A DNA stretch of 64,000 nucleotides from Clarireedia homoeocarpa (GCA_001465935.1 LNKV01000038.1:840393-904392), one strand, 5' to 3'. Shown: positions 35,305-47,920, counted from the first letter of the stretch. Notes: generated by a model not told the origin, from the sequence alone. Numbers and translations: made by a program.

Positions 35305-36159
35305 GTCAATACTCAATCGTGAATAGCGAATGCTAAACGAGAGAGAGCGCGAGATTTGGGAATCTGGAGTACTTATTCGGACCGTATAATCCTGTATGGC
35401 GGAGACGGCACAGTCATTTCATGGAGAAGAAGAGATGCGAGATGCGAGATGCGGGGGGGTGGTGCGGTGGTTGAAAGATTAAAGGATTTTGCGGATTTGC
35501 GTGGGAGAAAACAAAATCATACCAAAGTAATTTCGAGCGATAAGTGATTGCTGATTGGTCCAAAATAACGAGAGTAATAATGAGGCGGGCAGGGATTGGA
35601 TACGGAAGGGAAGCAAGGGAAGCACTTGGTAGAGCAATTAAATTTCCCTTATTGCCTAGTCGGGTTAGATATTCCCGCTCGGCTTTGCAAAAAATACTTG
35701 TGGAAGTACAGTATCGTGGGATGTTTGATAATGCCTGGTGATGGGAAAGAGAGTGGATTCCGACTAGCTACTAGCTACTTCCTACTTGCTACGTCCTACT
35801 TCCCTTACGGAGGGTCTACTGTACTGTACGATGGACGGGAAGTGCAACTCTACAAAAGCACAAGTACTTCCCAAGCAGCAGTGCAGTGGTGGTGGTCGAC
35901 GATGGCGTGTGGGTGGTCGGTCACAGGTGGCGGGTGCTGGATGAGCGGATGTTGTGGGTTAATGTATGGTGGCCTGGTCAGTACTGGGCAAGTGCAAGTA
36001 GAGTGGAGTAGTAGGTAAGTGGGCAGCAGGCAGTGAGCAGTGGGCAGTGGGCAGTGGGCAGTGGGCAGTGGGGAGCAATGGTTTGGATGGCCAAAGAAGT
36101 TCGAGTCGTGTCGGGTCGTGTGAGAAGGGGGACGGGATACTGCGGAATCGTGTACGAAG

Positions 36160-36257
36160 TAGGTGTATGTGTATGATGTATGTGTATGTGTATGTGTATG
36201 ATGGGTATGTGTATGTATGTGTATGTGTATGATGGGTATGTGTATGTGTATGTGTAA

Positions 36258-36291
<34 letters not shown>

Positions 36292-36405
36292 AAGTATGTG
36301 TATGTATATGTGTATCTGTATGTGTATGTGTATGTGTATATGAAGTATGTGTATGTATATGTGTATATGAAGTATGTGTATGTGTATGTATATGTGTGTG
36401 TGTAC
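36160..36405. repeat. TATGTG microsatellite
   Basis: Long imperfect array of TATGTG units broken by ATGATGGG and ATGAAG interruptions. Minus-strand Tyr-Thr repeat frames here are artefacts of the array. Confidence 0.85.
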
Positions 36406-37135
36406 ACAACGACCTATTAGGGAAGAACAAGAAATAAATCGTATGTGTGATCAATGGTAGAGAAGTAATAAGTAAGGTGGCTTGACGACACAGGACAGGG
36501 TTATGATTATTTGATTTGCCAGGTCGGTTGTTGGCTGTGAGCGAAGTTGGGTACGTACGTATTCGCAAGTCCAAGTAACGTAACACATGGGCGGCGGTGA
36601 TATTTTTGCTTCGGTTCAGAGATCAGGAGAGAGAGGGCAAGCACGCAAGCTGACGATGCTGACGATGACCGACCCGTTCACCGCATAAGACGTTTAAATT
36701 GGGAGCGCAGCTGGCTCTTGTTCGACCTCGTTGTGTCCTCCCCAATCGACCAGACCTCGTTGTGTCCTCGATGCCTTGCCCTTGCAGGCGATTTCCATCT
36801 GTCAAGCGATCAAGTAATCTGATCCTCCACATCAACCCATGAACCCATTGGATCCAGGAACCCATTGGATCCATCCCAACCCAGACCTCTCCTCTCCTCT
36901 ACTTTAGTAGCGGTACAAAGTACAAGCACAGCGAACCGTACACTAGATCCCATTCGGCTAGTACCCCGGTCTTCTCCATGTGTCCACATCAACCAATCAC
37001 CCGTCGGCAAGGAATGCCAGCTCCGAATCTAAAGCAGCTAATATCTCCAAGTTTTAACCTTTTATGGTCATTTGAGGCGATGTAGCCGATTTGATTAGCT
37101 CTGCTGTACTTGTAGGGGCAGGCGCATTTTCGTGT

Positions 37136-37212
37136 TGTTTTTTCTTTTTTTCTTTTTTTCTTTTTGTTTTTTTTTTCTCTTTTTCTTTTCTTTTTTTTTT
37201 CTTTTTTTTCCC
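37136..37212. repeat. Homopyrimidine T-rich tract
   Basis: About 75 bases nearly all T with scattered C on the plus strand. Confidence 0.8.
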
Positions 37213-37550
37213 TTCTAGCTCTGATGTCCCAGTCCCCAAAGTGTCAATGCTAACACCCCATGATTTCAGCCAAGGATTCTTCGTGTCTTCCATTACATAT
37301 TCCATGTTACTATGGTAAAACTTAAACCATTTGGGCCTGAGGCCATATACACACCGTCGTTCCATTCGTCCGCCTCTTCGTGCTGAGGCAGTGATTCTGC
37401 ATGGCTCATGGCTCTACATACTTTAGTAATAAGTAGACCATTCCTGCTTCGCCCGAGGGAGCATGCTTGCTTGCACGGTACTTGGTGCTTGGCGGGGAGG
37501 GTGCTGGCCTGGATGCCTGATTTTCCTTTGCGTTTCTTCGTTGCGGCTGA

Positions 37551-37582
<32 letters not shown>
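37551..37582. repeat. CCTG tetranucleotide repeat
   Basis: Eight contiguous tetranucleotide copies. Confidence 0.85.
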
Positions 37583-37912
37583 GGGCTATCACCGCTTTAC
37601 CATCGGGCTTTGCCTCGGCTTGCTCTTCTTGGTTGCACCTCCGAGTATATTTGTCTTACATCGCAATCCTTTGAAACTAGACCGTATTATCGACGACCCC
37701 AATTTAGGCCGATACAAGATGCTGGGAACCCGACACCTTCTCGGGCTGAAGAATGATGAACTGCCGTTGGGATTTTCATTGCGATTTTACCAGAAACAGA
37801 ACCAGAAACGGAAACAGGACGCGACCGTCTCACTCACTGGCGATATTCTGCGCTCTGTCTATGTCTAGTATGTCTAGTATATGTATATGCCCATTGTTCA
37901 TCTACTGGCACA

Positions 37913-37950
37913 TGCTGCTGCTGCTGCTGCTGCTGCCGCTGCCGCTACCG
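37913..37950. repeat. CTG/CCG trinucleotide repeat
   Basis: Tandem GCTGCT units grading into GCCGCT. No open gene is associated. Confidence 0.8.
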
Positions 37951-38292
37951 CTACTAGCAACTGGCGGTACGGCATCAATTCCGCACATGACAAAGTATCA
38001 ATGTGCAAACCATAAAATCAAAATCCTCCAATCCATCCTGTAATGCAGTAATGCAGTAATGCAGGGCGCCTTTGCCTCTCGATCAGTCCAAGCATATTCG
38101 ATGCATAAAAGAAGGAAGAATCCTAGTCAGGTGTCATCATCCCGGACAACCATTGCCATCACATCTACTTCCGGAGTGCATCACAAAACAACCTGACTGA
38201 CCTATTCTCGCTATTTTCTTACTTTGTGAGCCTCGGCCCCCGACCTTGCACGAATCAGCTATGAACTGTCAGCTTGCGTTGGGAATCGCATG

Positions 38293-38452
38293 AGGACATT
38301 ACACAGGACATTACATTACACAGGACATTACATTACACAGGACATTACATTACACAGGACATTACACAGGACATTACACAGGACATTACACAGGACATTA
38401 CACAGGACATTACACAAGACAACTACCCAGGACACTACCCAGGACAACTACC
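38293..38452. repeat. ACATTACACAGG minisatellite
   Basis: Alternating 12- and 17-bp units (AGGACATTACAC with or without ATTAC), about ten copies, decaying at the right end into CAGGACACTACC. Confidence 0.85.
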
Positions 38453-41400
38453 CAACTGCTAACGGAGTTAGTAGCCAATGGCATCCGGCCAATAACCTTA
38501 TCCCTAGCAATACCATCGGGCTTTTCCTTATAAAACTTGACCACAAGTCTTTACGGACTTCGCTTTCGTGCTGTGAAAGTGCAGTTTCGCATTCATCCTG
38601 CAACTCAATCAGCACGAGTTCGTACTTTTCCGCTGTTCGTTGTACTAGGTTGTGGTACTGAACTTCATTTCAATTCGACCTGTCTACTTTGCAGGATTAC
38701 AGCTCAAGTTACACGAACCCAAAACTTCCAGGTTCCAAAGACAAATCCTTCATCATGTGATCCCTCCGTCATCCAAGGTTATCGACCCCATTCATTCATC
38801 CGAATCTGGTACATGACCCGAGGGAAAGGAAAAGAAGGACCGATATATGCATCCAAGAGCACATGCTCCAGAGACATTGCGGAGAAAGACTTCAGCAATG
38901 CGGAGAAAGCTTGCTAACATACGGCCGGTACTGCAATTTCTATTTTGTCTGCATCTAGTTCTACAGCACGAGACTCAACATGTGGCTTTGCATTTGGTAC
39001 ATTTCTATCTGCTCACGCCACTTTTCTGGAATGGAGAATGGAGAAAGGCGCATCCTCTGATGAGGTAGTACAGAGATAGTCCTGTACGAAGAACTTGAAC
39101 TTGCTCGAACAATCTCACTCTCACGTGTATAACTTCAACCAAACTTCTACAGTTTCTGGAATGTTTGGCACATGAGATCGTGCATATGGGAAAACTCCTT
39201 CTCCTTCTCTGTCCAATGCTTTGAATTTCTCGGCCAACATTCACTTTCTCCGGTCATGAGATTGTTCCTGGATTTGCCAGCGAAGCCGTCTCCAGACCAC
39301 CAAATTAATCCATCATTCTCTTTCTCTCTGTCACGAGATCCTATCATTGGTTATTCCATAGAGTGCCAAAAACGATCGACAGAGTTTGTTCATTTAGTGA
39401 AGGAATAGAAGAATAAAGTCGTTCTAGCCGTGAATTCGACTTGTGCTCCGCAATACCCCCGAATCATCTTACGCCTCCTCTCCGCACACTTCTCCGCACA
39501 CTTCTGTACTGTACTGCTGTGGTTGTTTTGAAAAGCTTCATCGTCTACATAAACTAAATCGCGTTACCCCCAATTTGTATCACATCTCCGCGTTCAGTCT
39601 CCACTCACTTCGGTACTCATTGACGCTTATCACATCCTCGGAAGTCATCCGAAGTTCATATACGTTCTATTCGTTGAACATCACCCACTTCATCTAGCCC
39701 TCGGTCAAATCTAATCCTCTTCCCCAGATAGTTTTCTCCTGTACCCGGTGCCCCACATATGTACCCCGGATGCTTTAAAAGAGAGGGTCAAGAAGGGCCG
39801 AAACGGACGGAAACTAGGTTTCTGATGTACCTGATCATCATTTAAGCATGATTCCCGCGAACCAAGAAGCTTAGGAGCTGTCACTTTACATGGGATAGAG
39901 TACTTAGCGTTTTCTCCACTACCGCGCTTGGAGGTCAAATTCATATCTTTGGGTTTCAGTGTCGAAACCAAAGTCGATGCAACTTCAATGGACTTTTATG
40001 TAACTCGATATGCAAGTAGTGGTAGAACTGCACTCGGAACCCTTCGGCATCGGTATCTCGTCTGACCTTAGGTTGAAGTCTGGATTGCATTCGGCGGTGG
40101 TGACAGTTCATCTCATCTTCATGTCTCCCGCAATCTCAGGTGGGTCCGAATCTTTCTAACATTATTATCCGGGCGGCAAGTCAGCAAAATCATATATCGC
40201 GAGTGGGAATTTGATCGGAGCGTGGATACATGTCCGATGCATGAAGCAGGATACTACGCTTGTATGCAATTGGCGATCAAGGGACGAGGGCCACATCATC
40301 AAGCTGGCTGTTAATGCAGATTTTCCGTAGACGCCCGGTAGAGTAAGTCATCCTCCGCCTGCATAGCGTTGTCACAGGTTTACCTTCGTCTCGCAAGCCC
40401 GTGAATATCTTCACAAGAAGTATCGCTTCGTTTTGCTCCTAGCCACTGCATGGGATGTCGGTCGTTGGATTCTCCTCGGCCAATAATGCATGAATGCCAC
40501 TCACATACGTAAGGCTTGAACTCCACCACTCGTTGTTTCACTCCATACTCATAGAGGATATCATGCTCCGACGACTATCACATACTACGTACTTATTGAC
40601 CGACTATTACGCCGAAATATACTTCCTCCTTGCTGGCGTGGTCCATTTCCCTCATCCAGTAATGAAATGAGCCGTCAACACTATTCTGGTAATGATCTGT
40701 TCCTACTTGTTCCTGGCAAATTAGTACTCGAAATACCTCACATATCTTTATCTATCGATCGTTTCGAGTGCATCTAACTCCTCAAACATAGCAGTTTATC
40801 ATCCAAAAGCCACGGAATCATCGTGGCAAGAGCACAATTAGTTGGCCCTGGCGATCGATATCCGTCCGTATTGTATTTGTCCTCACAGGATTTTTAGTGC
40901 ATTGTCATTCAAACTTGTGTATCTACTATACTTATGCTCTTACCTTCTTGTTCTATAGGAGCCATAGACTTTAGTGCTCTAAACTTTCATCCCTTTCCGG
41001 AGCGAAGCAGGTGCCTGGGGTGAATGGTCCAACTCGCTCTAGTCTGGGTTGAAGAACGTTCGCCAGCTTATCTGTGCGGAAAAGGTATACTTACTATCTG
41101 AGCCTGCCAAGTTGGCCTAGTTGTGAGGTAGAGACCTTTCTACTGTAGTTTCTTTTCTCCAATCCTAGATTAGTTTCGGACAACCAATAGGTTTTCCGGC
41201 TACTTTTTTGGTTCCTTATTACACTACACAAAGAAGAGTTGAAATATAAAAAGTGTTTTTGATATAAAACAAAAAATTATTAAACAAAGATCCAATAATT
41301 TCTTCAAACATATAATATATATTGATATATACCAGTACTTTACTTTGTATATAAACAGAATATACTAACTATCTAATAGTAGTATCAGCTACTAATAGAC

Positions 41401-41604
41401 TTACAGTTAAGACTATTATTAAGACTCTTGATAAAACAGATAATGAGTTTATGTTAGATTTCAAAAGGTAATAAAAGAATTATTATAGGTAAAAGAAACC
41501 CCACAGGATTATAAAGAGAAGGCGTACTATTTACTAGATTCACAGAAATCTAATGATATTAAAGAAATTTATTTATCTCCCAAGAGTAGCCAATACCTTG
41601 CCAA

Positions 41605-43004
41605 TCAAGGACATGCATTCATATAAGCTGTAACGGCACCAGTATCTCGATCGACCTCGATGTACTCTGCACGGCCATCACCATTCAGATCTAGAGTTTT
41701 AGTCCCTTGTTTTCGTACTATGAAGTCAAAAGTTGAACACTTACCCGCGAACACAACATTTTCCCCATACACTGCCGCACCTTGATAACTCTACTCGCTA
41801 CTCGTCGAGCCAAGACTCAAAAAAGCTGTTACTGCTCAATCCTCATTCACCCAAAGGTACTCTGCTCGCCCGTCCCCGTTTAAATCTGTTTGTTTTAGTG
41901 AGAAGTCATACTATTGGTTTGCATTAAATGAGCTAAACAATGATACAAGCTCTTCTTCTACTACAGGAGTCGCAGGATTTGGGGACTTACCGGCAAAGTA
42001 TACAGCGTGAACCATATCATACCCTACATCAGCGCAAGAGTCTCCTACTAGGACTACAATTGTGTCATTGCCAGGACCATCTGCATCGACACAATTGTAT
42101 CAGGTCTAATCTTCTGCACTTCAGGGCAAAAAGATTAAAGTCAGTATACGAGGCGCGTCAAACGGGCCAAGAGACCATTTCTAAAAGCGTAAAGACGGGT
42201 GGAATTTACAATGGATTACAGACAATATCAGGATATACATTTGCTCCCAGGCCAACTCCATCAGCAATTTCTCCTTCTGGATACCAAGTTGGTAGATTTG
42301 CGCATTCAATGTGACCAGGACGACTCGACGTCTGAACCGGTGGGCTGATCCAGTTCAATTCACTATCCGCATATCCCATGGCGTTATACCATACATTGCT
42401 CATGATGACATATCCTGCATCATCAGGATGGAGATAATCAGCATAGTCGTCCGGGTAGGTAAGTTTTGTGAACATGTCGACAACCAGGACATTGAATCCT
42501 TTGGCAACCCGCTCAGCTGCCACACCCGGTAGGGCAGTATTAAATTGGACGATGTTTTCTTCTGTTACTGCATTCCCGAGTGGAATTACGTCAGCCACGA
42601 TGACAAGTGCATCAGAAAATGCTGCCAAACAGTGTCAATGAGGCTGCCTAATCGATTTGGTGCATCAGCAGGGTCCAGTGGCAGATTCATGTCATTAGTT
42701 CCAGCATGGATAAAGCACAACGTTCGGACACTGGCTGAGCGATTGGGTCGCAAAGGAAGCAATCTCGTCGATTGTCGCCCCAACATGGCCTTCGCTATTG
42801 TTATCAGCCATTGTTCCAGCCTGGACAGACCCAATGATATCCACGGTGTTATTGAGACTCCTAGCAAGATCATTGAAGATTTGCAACCTATATCCGTTTC
42901 CATCTGTGCTTTGGTACTCGTATGTGATAGAATCTAGATATTAATCAGCATAAAGATCGTGTATAGAGTTTGGATATGTAGAGCCTTCAAGTTGTAAAAC
43001 TCTC
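41605..43004 (-). pseudogene. SGNH/GDSL hydrolase with C-terminal FG-GAP repeats, broken
   Basis: On the minus strand an SGNH-type hydrolase can be read: DSITYEYQSTDGNGYR (block I), NTVDIIGSVQAGTMADN, HAGTNDMNLPLDPADAP (block III with G-x-ND) and DYADYLHPDDAGY (block V with the Asp/His pair). Downstream are DLNGDGRAEYLWVNED and LDLNGDGRAEYIEVD, the calcium-binding FG-GAP/VCBS type, ending at 41605. The reading frame is broken by a one-base shift near 42720 and a compensating one near 42625. A TGA also falls inside the penultimate FG-GAP repeat near 41840. The 5' end is unclear: a frame reading VVLRVLQLE just upstream would precede block I, but no good donor or ATG is found. The ancestral product was probably a secreted esterase. 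Confidence 0.7.
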
Positions 43005-43054
43005 AAAACGACATTTTGAACGCTAGACGAGCTCGGGGGAGGATAAGCGCAAGT

Positions 43055-44789
43055 CTCATTTAGGAGATGGGTACAGTCCACCGTCAGTGCAAGCGCATTG
43101 CAAAGAATCATCCTTTACCAGCAAGGAACAAGACCCCGGAGGACCTGGTTCTGCTACAGCAGCGCTTGTGCCATTGACAACCATTACTCAGGAGATACAT
43201 TCGGTAGCACAAACTCCGCCATACTTCCTGCTAGTTGAGTTCGTGTCGCAACCATTGATGAGTTTTCCAAGATCTTCTATGCAGTCACTTGGTGATATCG
43301 TCAGCGAAGTACACGTGGGATCATCAATTTGAAGTATAGCTCCTAGAAAGAGTATATAGTTGGCGGTATTCGGCACAGCAAACATGTCTGTATTTTGGTT
43401 ATTGATGTTGTTGCAGAAAGTTTCCACTATGCTTTCAGCAAAGGCTTGAGACACCGAAGGTGTGGTGGTCCACTCAATATTCCCGTTATTGTTACAGTCG
43501 ATATATTGTTCACGATGTAATTTGGAAAGGATATTTGGGCCAATATACGCTGTCGTATCAAAGCCAAAATCATGTGTGTCATTTTCTATGTAGCCGTCGA
43601 AGGTGGGATCGTCTGCAGCATCTGTTGTGTTGAAGAAGCTCGGGTCGTAAGTAGTGCCAGGCTCACCATCGGCAAGGGGCAAGTGTGGAAATCTAGATAT
43701 CTTCGTTAACAATTTTGTCTTTAACAAAGACATGATATATGGACACTTACAGTCCATTTTTCCTAGCTGCCCATGCCGAGAGCGAGTATTGAGCCAAGTC
43801 ATCAGCTACAGCAGAATTAGCATATCTTTCTTGACAGTATCACTTGATCAGTATCAACTTGCCATTTGTAACAATAAATTTTCCTACATCATCCTTTGGC
43901 CACAGGGCTAGAACTCTCGTTCTAACTGGTCCGTATGCCTGATGTTTTCTTGTAATGGGATCGAAGCTAGATTCGTAGCGAACACCGAGGTCTTCAAAGT
44001 GACCTCCATCTGATATACAAGATAGACTGTCAAGGTGAAAGAGCTCATGCAATATAGCTTATAAGTAAGTCCTGCTTAGCAATCATCTGTTATTTTCGTA
44101 AAATCTGATACCATGACTTCTATCTGGAATACAATAAGAAAGGACTGGACTTACATCTGCATTGGAAATTATTCAAATCGCTTCTTGTACCCGAACCACC
44201 ATAGTCTTTGATAGCTTGAGCGCATGTTGGCTTCGAGTTGAATACCTTTGGATAGATAACGATAGTATCTTTTGTTACTTCAGTTCTTCCGTCGGACCTC
44301 TTTCCTGAATTTACAGTATATGCAGCGGCGGTTCTTCTCTTCGCACAAGTTCCTTGGAAGTCGCTACAGCGAATGGATGTCTCCCAAGCTCTTCAATTTG
44401 GAGGATTCCACCAATATCTTCGTCTGAAGGTATATACATTGTTGAGAACCGCTATAAAAATATTAGTAATAATTTGAGATATAAATCATATATACATGGT
44501 TATTGTTTTCACCTTTGATAGTACTTTGATATACTGCGTTTCTTGTTGGGCCCCCAAGAAAGTCAATGGACCGATGAAAACCCCATTCTATTTTGCCACT
44601 AGAGACATAGGCAATGTCCATTACAGAGTCTCACGCATTCTTGATGTCCTGGGGCAAAGTTGTCGTGTCATCACATTCAACCCAATCTACTAGCTTCTCT
44701 ACTTCAATTGTGATAGTATCACTAACCGTATATGCTATAAGAGTAGTGAACACAAAGGCCAATTGGAAAGGAAGAGCAGAGATCTGCAT
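43055..44789 (-). pseudogene. Secreted HELFH zincin-like protein, broken
   Basis: It starts at 44789 with a signal peptide (MQISALPFQLAFVFTTLIAY). It continues through a metal-binding-type LHELFHLDSLS motif (HExxH), then TRKHQAYGPVRTRVLALW. A GC-AG intron lies near 43807-43870. The Cys-containing C-terminal domain follows (DCIEDLGKLINGCD, then KYGGVCATEC). In-frame TGA codons stand at 44633-44631 and 43190-43188, and the frame shifts between about 44350 and 44400. After the second TGA the same frame stays open to 43055 with a Cys-bearing tail (LQCACTDGG), so the stop looks like a mutation rather than the true end. The family is not named with certainty. A secreted metallopeptidase origin is inferred from HExxH. 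Confidence 0.6.
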
Positions 44790-46112
44790 AATGGATTGGT
44801 GTGGAAGATCTTCGTAACTCGTTTGCAAAAGAGGAAAGAAAAGGAATACAAAAAGTAGCGGATTTATGTTCTTATAGAGGGGCGGCTGGGCAACACAGTT
44901 GGAGCGTCCACGATAGAAGACAAGAACGCATTTACGAGTGATTTGTTACTTTGTCTGCGGTCACCCCGTAATAAGAATCATCTTTGGTGAGATTGGTCGA
45001 GATTATACGAAGAAATGATCCAACATACTGCGCTTCCAACATCGCTCCTAGTCGAGGCATACCCCTTGAAATCGCAGTCATCTTTAGTCTGTCCATGGGT
45101 GTGGACGACCACTCGGCGGTACTTACGCCATCTTAGTCATTTGATTAAACCAACAGTAAGAGTCTGCGCCGTGAAAAATGGGGTACAACACGAGAAATCC
45201 AAGGGAAAATGAATATAGCTATCTGTAGAGATCTCGAGAGGTGACAAAAAGCTTATGTTGATGACTAAGGCACTAGTTAAACCTGGGCAGCCAATACATG
45301 GTAGGTTTATAATTTGGATGACTAAGCTTTGCAAAACTTCTTTGTTATTATTTGTTTAGTAGCTGATCTGTCAGTTAGAGAGTGCTGAGGAGACCGATTA
45401 CACATCTGTTTTATAGTAGCGATACCCTAATCGTAGTAGCCACTAGGGACTATCGAGTGAGCCATATGTACAACGATTTCGTCTATTGGTGGCAGATCAC
45501 AGAGCAGAGCGGGAAGAAGGTGTGGAGGTAGCTCTGGGCTTCATATGCTCGCTAATCTATCATTACATACCTTAATCTGGTCCGTTCTATTCACACTTCA
45601 GATTCACTCATAGATATTGGCTAACAGGCCATTTCTATTTGTCAATATTGGCTGAACTACGAATACGCAGCTCGGGTACTGAATCAGACTTGATGAATCG
45701 GTCGATATTTGAAGGTAAATATACACCCTAGGTTGTGTAAACATCCCTCGGCAGTGCCTGAAGGGGATGATCGCGCCGTAGGCCCGGAAGGAGCATAGTA
45801 ACTCTAATAAGGTGTGTATTGCTCATTGACAGGGTGCGTATTGCATATTGACAGGGTGCGTATTATACATTAACAGGGTGCGTATTGTACACTTACTGTA
45901 TCATAATGAAAAGACAACGTTGCATTGCACAGTAGAGACATGAGATAAACAAAAATGTAACTTATACAATATACTGTCCTGAGGTTTATTCCATGACTTG
46001 ACTGCATGAAAGGCATGGGATGTGCAGGCGCAGAAAGAGGACCACCGATAGCCCTGATTTATATTTAGATAACTAAGCGGAGAACAGATCTCTAAGTTAA
46101 ATCACTGGCAAG
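44790..46112. other. Intergenic stretch with a small tandem repeat
   Basis: No supported gene. It contains the 22-bp repeat at 45811-45898. The part next to the UbiA gene should hold its promoter. Confidence 0.5.
45811..45898. repeat. 22-bp tandem repeat, four copies
   Basis: Units of the form GGTGCGTATTGYACATTGACAG at 45811, 45833, 45855 and 45877, with a few substitutions each. Confidence 0.85.
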
Positions 46113-46120
46113 TATAAATA
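46113..46120 (+). promoter_or_regulatory. TATA box of the UbiA-type gene
   Basis: TATAAATA, 63 bp upstream of the chosen ATG at 46183. Confidence 0.5.
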
Positions 46121-46182
46121 GCGTGAGTTTACAAGAACTGAAAATTTACTCTCGAACAAGCCTTTATCATCGCAGTTTCATC

Positions 46183-47244
46183 ATGGAACGTTCTCAGAAG
46201 TCTAGCATATCCTGCTCATGGGTCACATCACCTTTTTTCATTGTCCACCTGGCCTGGGAGTTTACAGAAAGCAACTTCATCACATTCGTTGTTCCCAATA
46301 CAGCTTTCGGCATACTAGGAGCTTTCGCTGGCTCAAGGTTGGGTAACGGCTCAGTAGCTCATCCTGTTGATGTGTTACGACGTATTCCCATAGTTGTGGC
46401 ATTCAATTGGCTTAACGTTTTGGTCTTCGATCTTTCCAATCAACGACACCCAGAATCTGTCCGCGAGGACCTGGCTAACAAACCGTGGCGTCCAATTCCG
46501 ACAGGGAAGGTTACACCAGAGCAGACCCGTAGGGGGGTTCTTGCTACTGTGCCGATCGTACTACTGTTTAACTATTTGTAAGTGATTAATGAACTATTGT
46601 GACCTGGTTTACCTTGGTCATCATTCTTTAAACAGTTGAAGAGCGCAGGAATGATTATGATAGTCAGTTATTAGAAACTAATCTAAACTAGTGCAGGTAT
46701 ATGGAAGGAGGGAGCGTTTATTCAGATTCTTGTGTGGTTATATAATGATGTGCGTGGAGGAGACGAGATCTTCCGCGACCTTATTATTGCTATTGCCTAC
46801 GGACTATTCAACACTGCCTCTCTGCGAATTGCTCTTGGTGGTTTAGCAACAATCAGCTTAGATGGTTTGACTTGGGTGACCATCATAAGTGCTGTTATTT
46901 TGACAACGATGCAAGTTCAAGATCTCAAGGACCAAGAAGGTGATCGAGGACGAGACCGGAAGACAATAGTCTTGGTTATGGGGGAAAACATCTCACGTTA
47001 TTCGATTGCTATTTTCGTACTCTTTTGGACTTGTACCTGCCTCTTTTTCTGGAAAATTTCATTGTGGGCGACTATCATTCCCACGATGCCAGCTTTGTTA
47101 ATTGTAGGGCGAGTTTTGCTTCGAAGGAAGCCCCACGAGGACGCTCATACATGGAGGTTCTGGTGTCTCTGGACTATCACTCTTTACAGCTTGCCTGTTA
47201 TTGCCACCCGTATGCCAAATCTGGACTGGAGACTGGTTTTTTAA
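46183..47244 (+). CDS. UbiA-superfamily membrane enzyme, fungal terpene-cyclase-like branch
   Basis: The two exons 46183..46577 and 46692..47244 (intron 114 bp) give 315 residues. The acceptor is the TAG before TGCAGG, because it restores the frame into IWKEGAFIQILVW. The start is the first in-frame ATG, and a TATAAATA box lies 63 bp upstream. The features are hydrophobic helices, an FDLSNQRHPESVREDLANKP block followed by WRPIP, an NDVRGGDE motif (first Asp-rich site) and QVQDLKDQEGDRGRDRKT (second Asp-rich site). This combination is that of the fungal UbiA branch that includes the fumagillin-pathway membrane terpene cyclase. Ordinary prenyltransferases of the family attach chains to aromatic acceptors. 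The enzyme therefore probably cyclises or transfers a prenyl diphosphate in an internal membrane. Both metal-binding motifs are intact. Confidence 0.85.
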
Positions 47245-47479
47245 ATGCACGATAGAGTGTTTCTTTGTATTGGATTTCTTCTCGACTTCTTAGTCCATCA
47301 TGTCATCTTCATCCGTGGCGAGTGGCACATCCAAGCCCCATTTATCATCATCACCCATCTTTCAATCTATCTCTCTATCCGAATCTCAACAACTTATTGT
47401 GAGAATACAGACTTGGGGGGTGGGGGGGGGCTGGCTGCTGAGACGCTTACTGCTTATCACGAATGGGTATATACCTGGC

Positions 47480-47629
47480 CTATACACTAGTATAGGTATA
47501 TACCGCGTCGTCTTTTATCCCCTTACCAAAGCAGGATTTTCTGGACCGTGGTATGCACGAATAACGAAGCTTTGGCATATTTGGGCATGTAGAAACTCAA
47601 AGAGCCCCAGCCGAAGCAAGGGGTTTTGA
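47480..47629 (+). pseudogene. Cytochrome P450 N-terminal remnant
   Basis: A frame just downstream of the UbiA gene reads IGIYRVVFYPLTKAGFSGPW followed by YARITKLWHIW. This matches the proline-rich hinge after the membrane anchor of fungal P450s (YRLYFHPL-K-PGP form). Nothing of the haem domain follows; the frame stops at 47629. The neighbourhood suggests loss of a P450 that once worked with the UbiA enzyme. Confidence 0.55.
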
Positions 47630-47920
47630 GGGGCGGGGATTGTACTTAACTGAACTACCTCAAAAGAGAAGTAGAGAGAGATAGACTGAGGTTGGAATCA
47701 AGGACAGTTGGTGCCGGCTTCCATTCCTTCATAATTCAAGCTTTTTCTATTAAATGGTGTGCTCATAATGATTGATCTGAAGCGATCCTGAAAATTAGTA
47801 TTACAGGAGATTAATTTATCTATGTAATTGATTATTAAGTATACCTCGTATCTACTTACATTCCCATACCTCTGAGACGCTAATAATTTCTAATGACGCC
47901 AAAGCTAAGAAATCGGTATC

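Larger units (their letters stand above)
34633..41604. other. Seven-kilobase gene desert upstream of the regulator
   Basis: No frame with a recognisable domain or plausible exon structure was found on either strand. Most longer frames (for example 34801-35316 and 35850-36586 minus) are translations of simple repeats. The content is microsatellites, minisatellites, homopyrimidine runs and CT- or CA-rich stretches. From about 41220 to 41600 the DNA becomes AT-rich. A long 5' leader or extended promoter of the Zn2Cys6 gene is one reading, a non-coding transcript another. Confidence 0.5.

Noticed and set aside
34801..35316. 171-residue minus-strand frame rich in His/Thr
   Set aside because: It is a translation of the GT/GTGCGT array and the AGTGAG repeat, not a gene.
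35850..36586. Two overlapping minus-strand frames of Tyr/Thr/His repeats (about 200 residues)
   Set aside because: They translate the TATGTG microsatellite. Several frames are open at once and there is no start context or domain.
37408..37756. Overlapping frames with Leu-Pro-Ala-Cys repeats
   Set aside because: They are products of the CCTG repeat read in more than one frame.
38274..38661. Open frames over ACATTACACAGG repeats, and a first look as a CRISPR-like array
   Set aside because: Units are contiguous without unique spacers and the genome is eukaryotic. It is a minisatellite.
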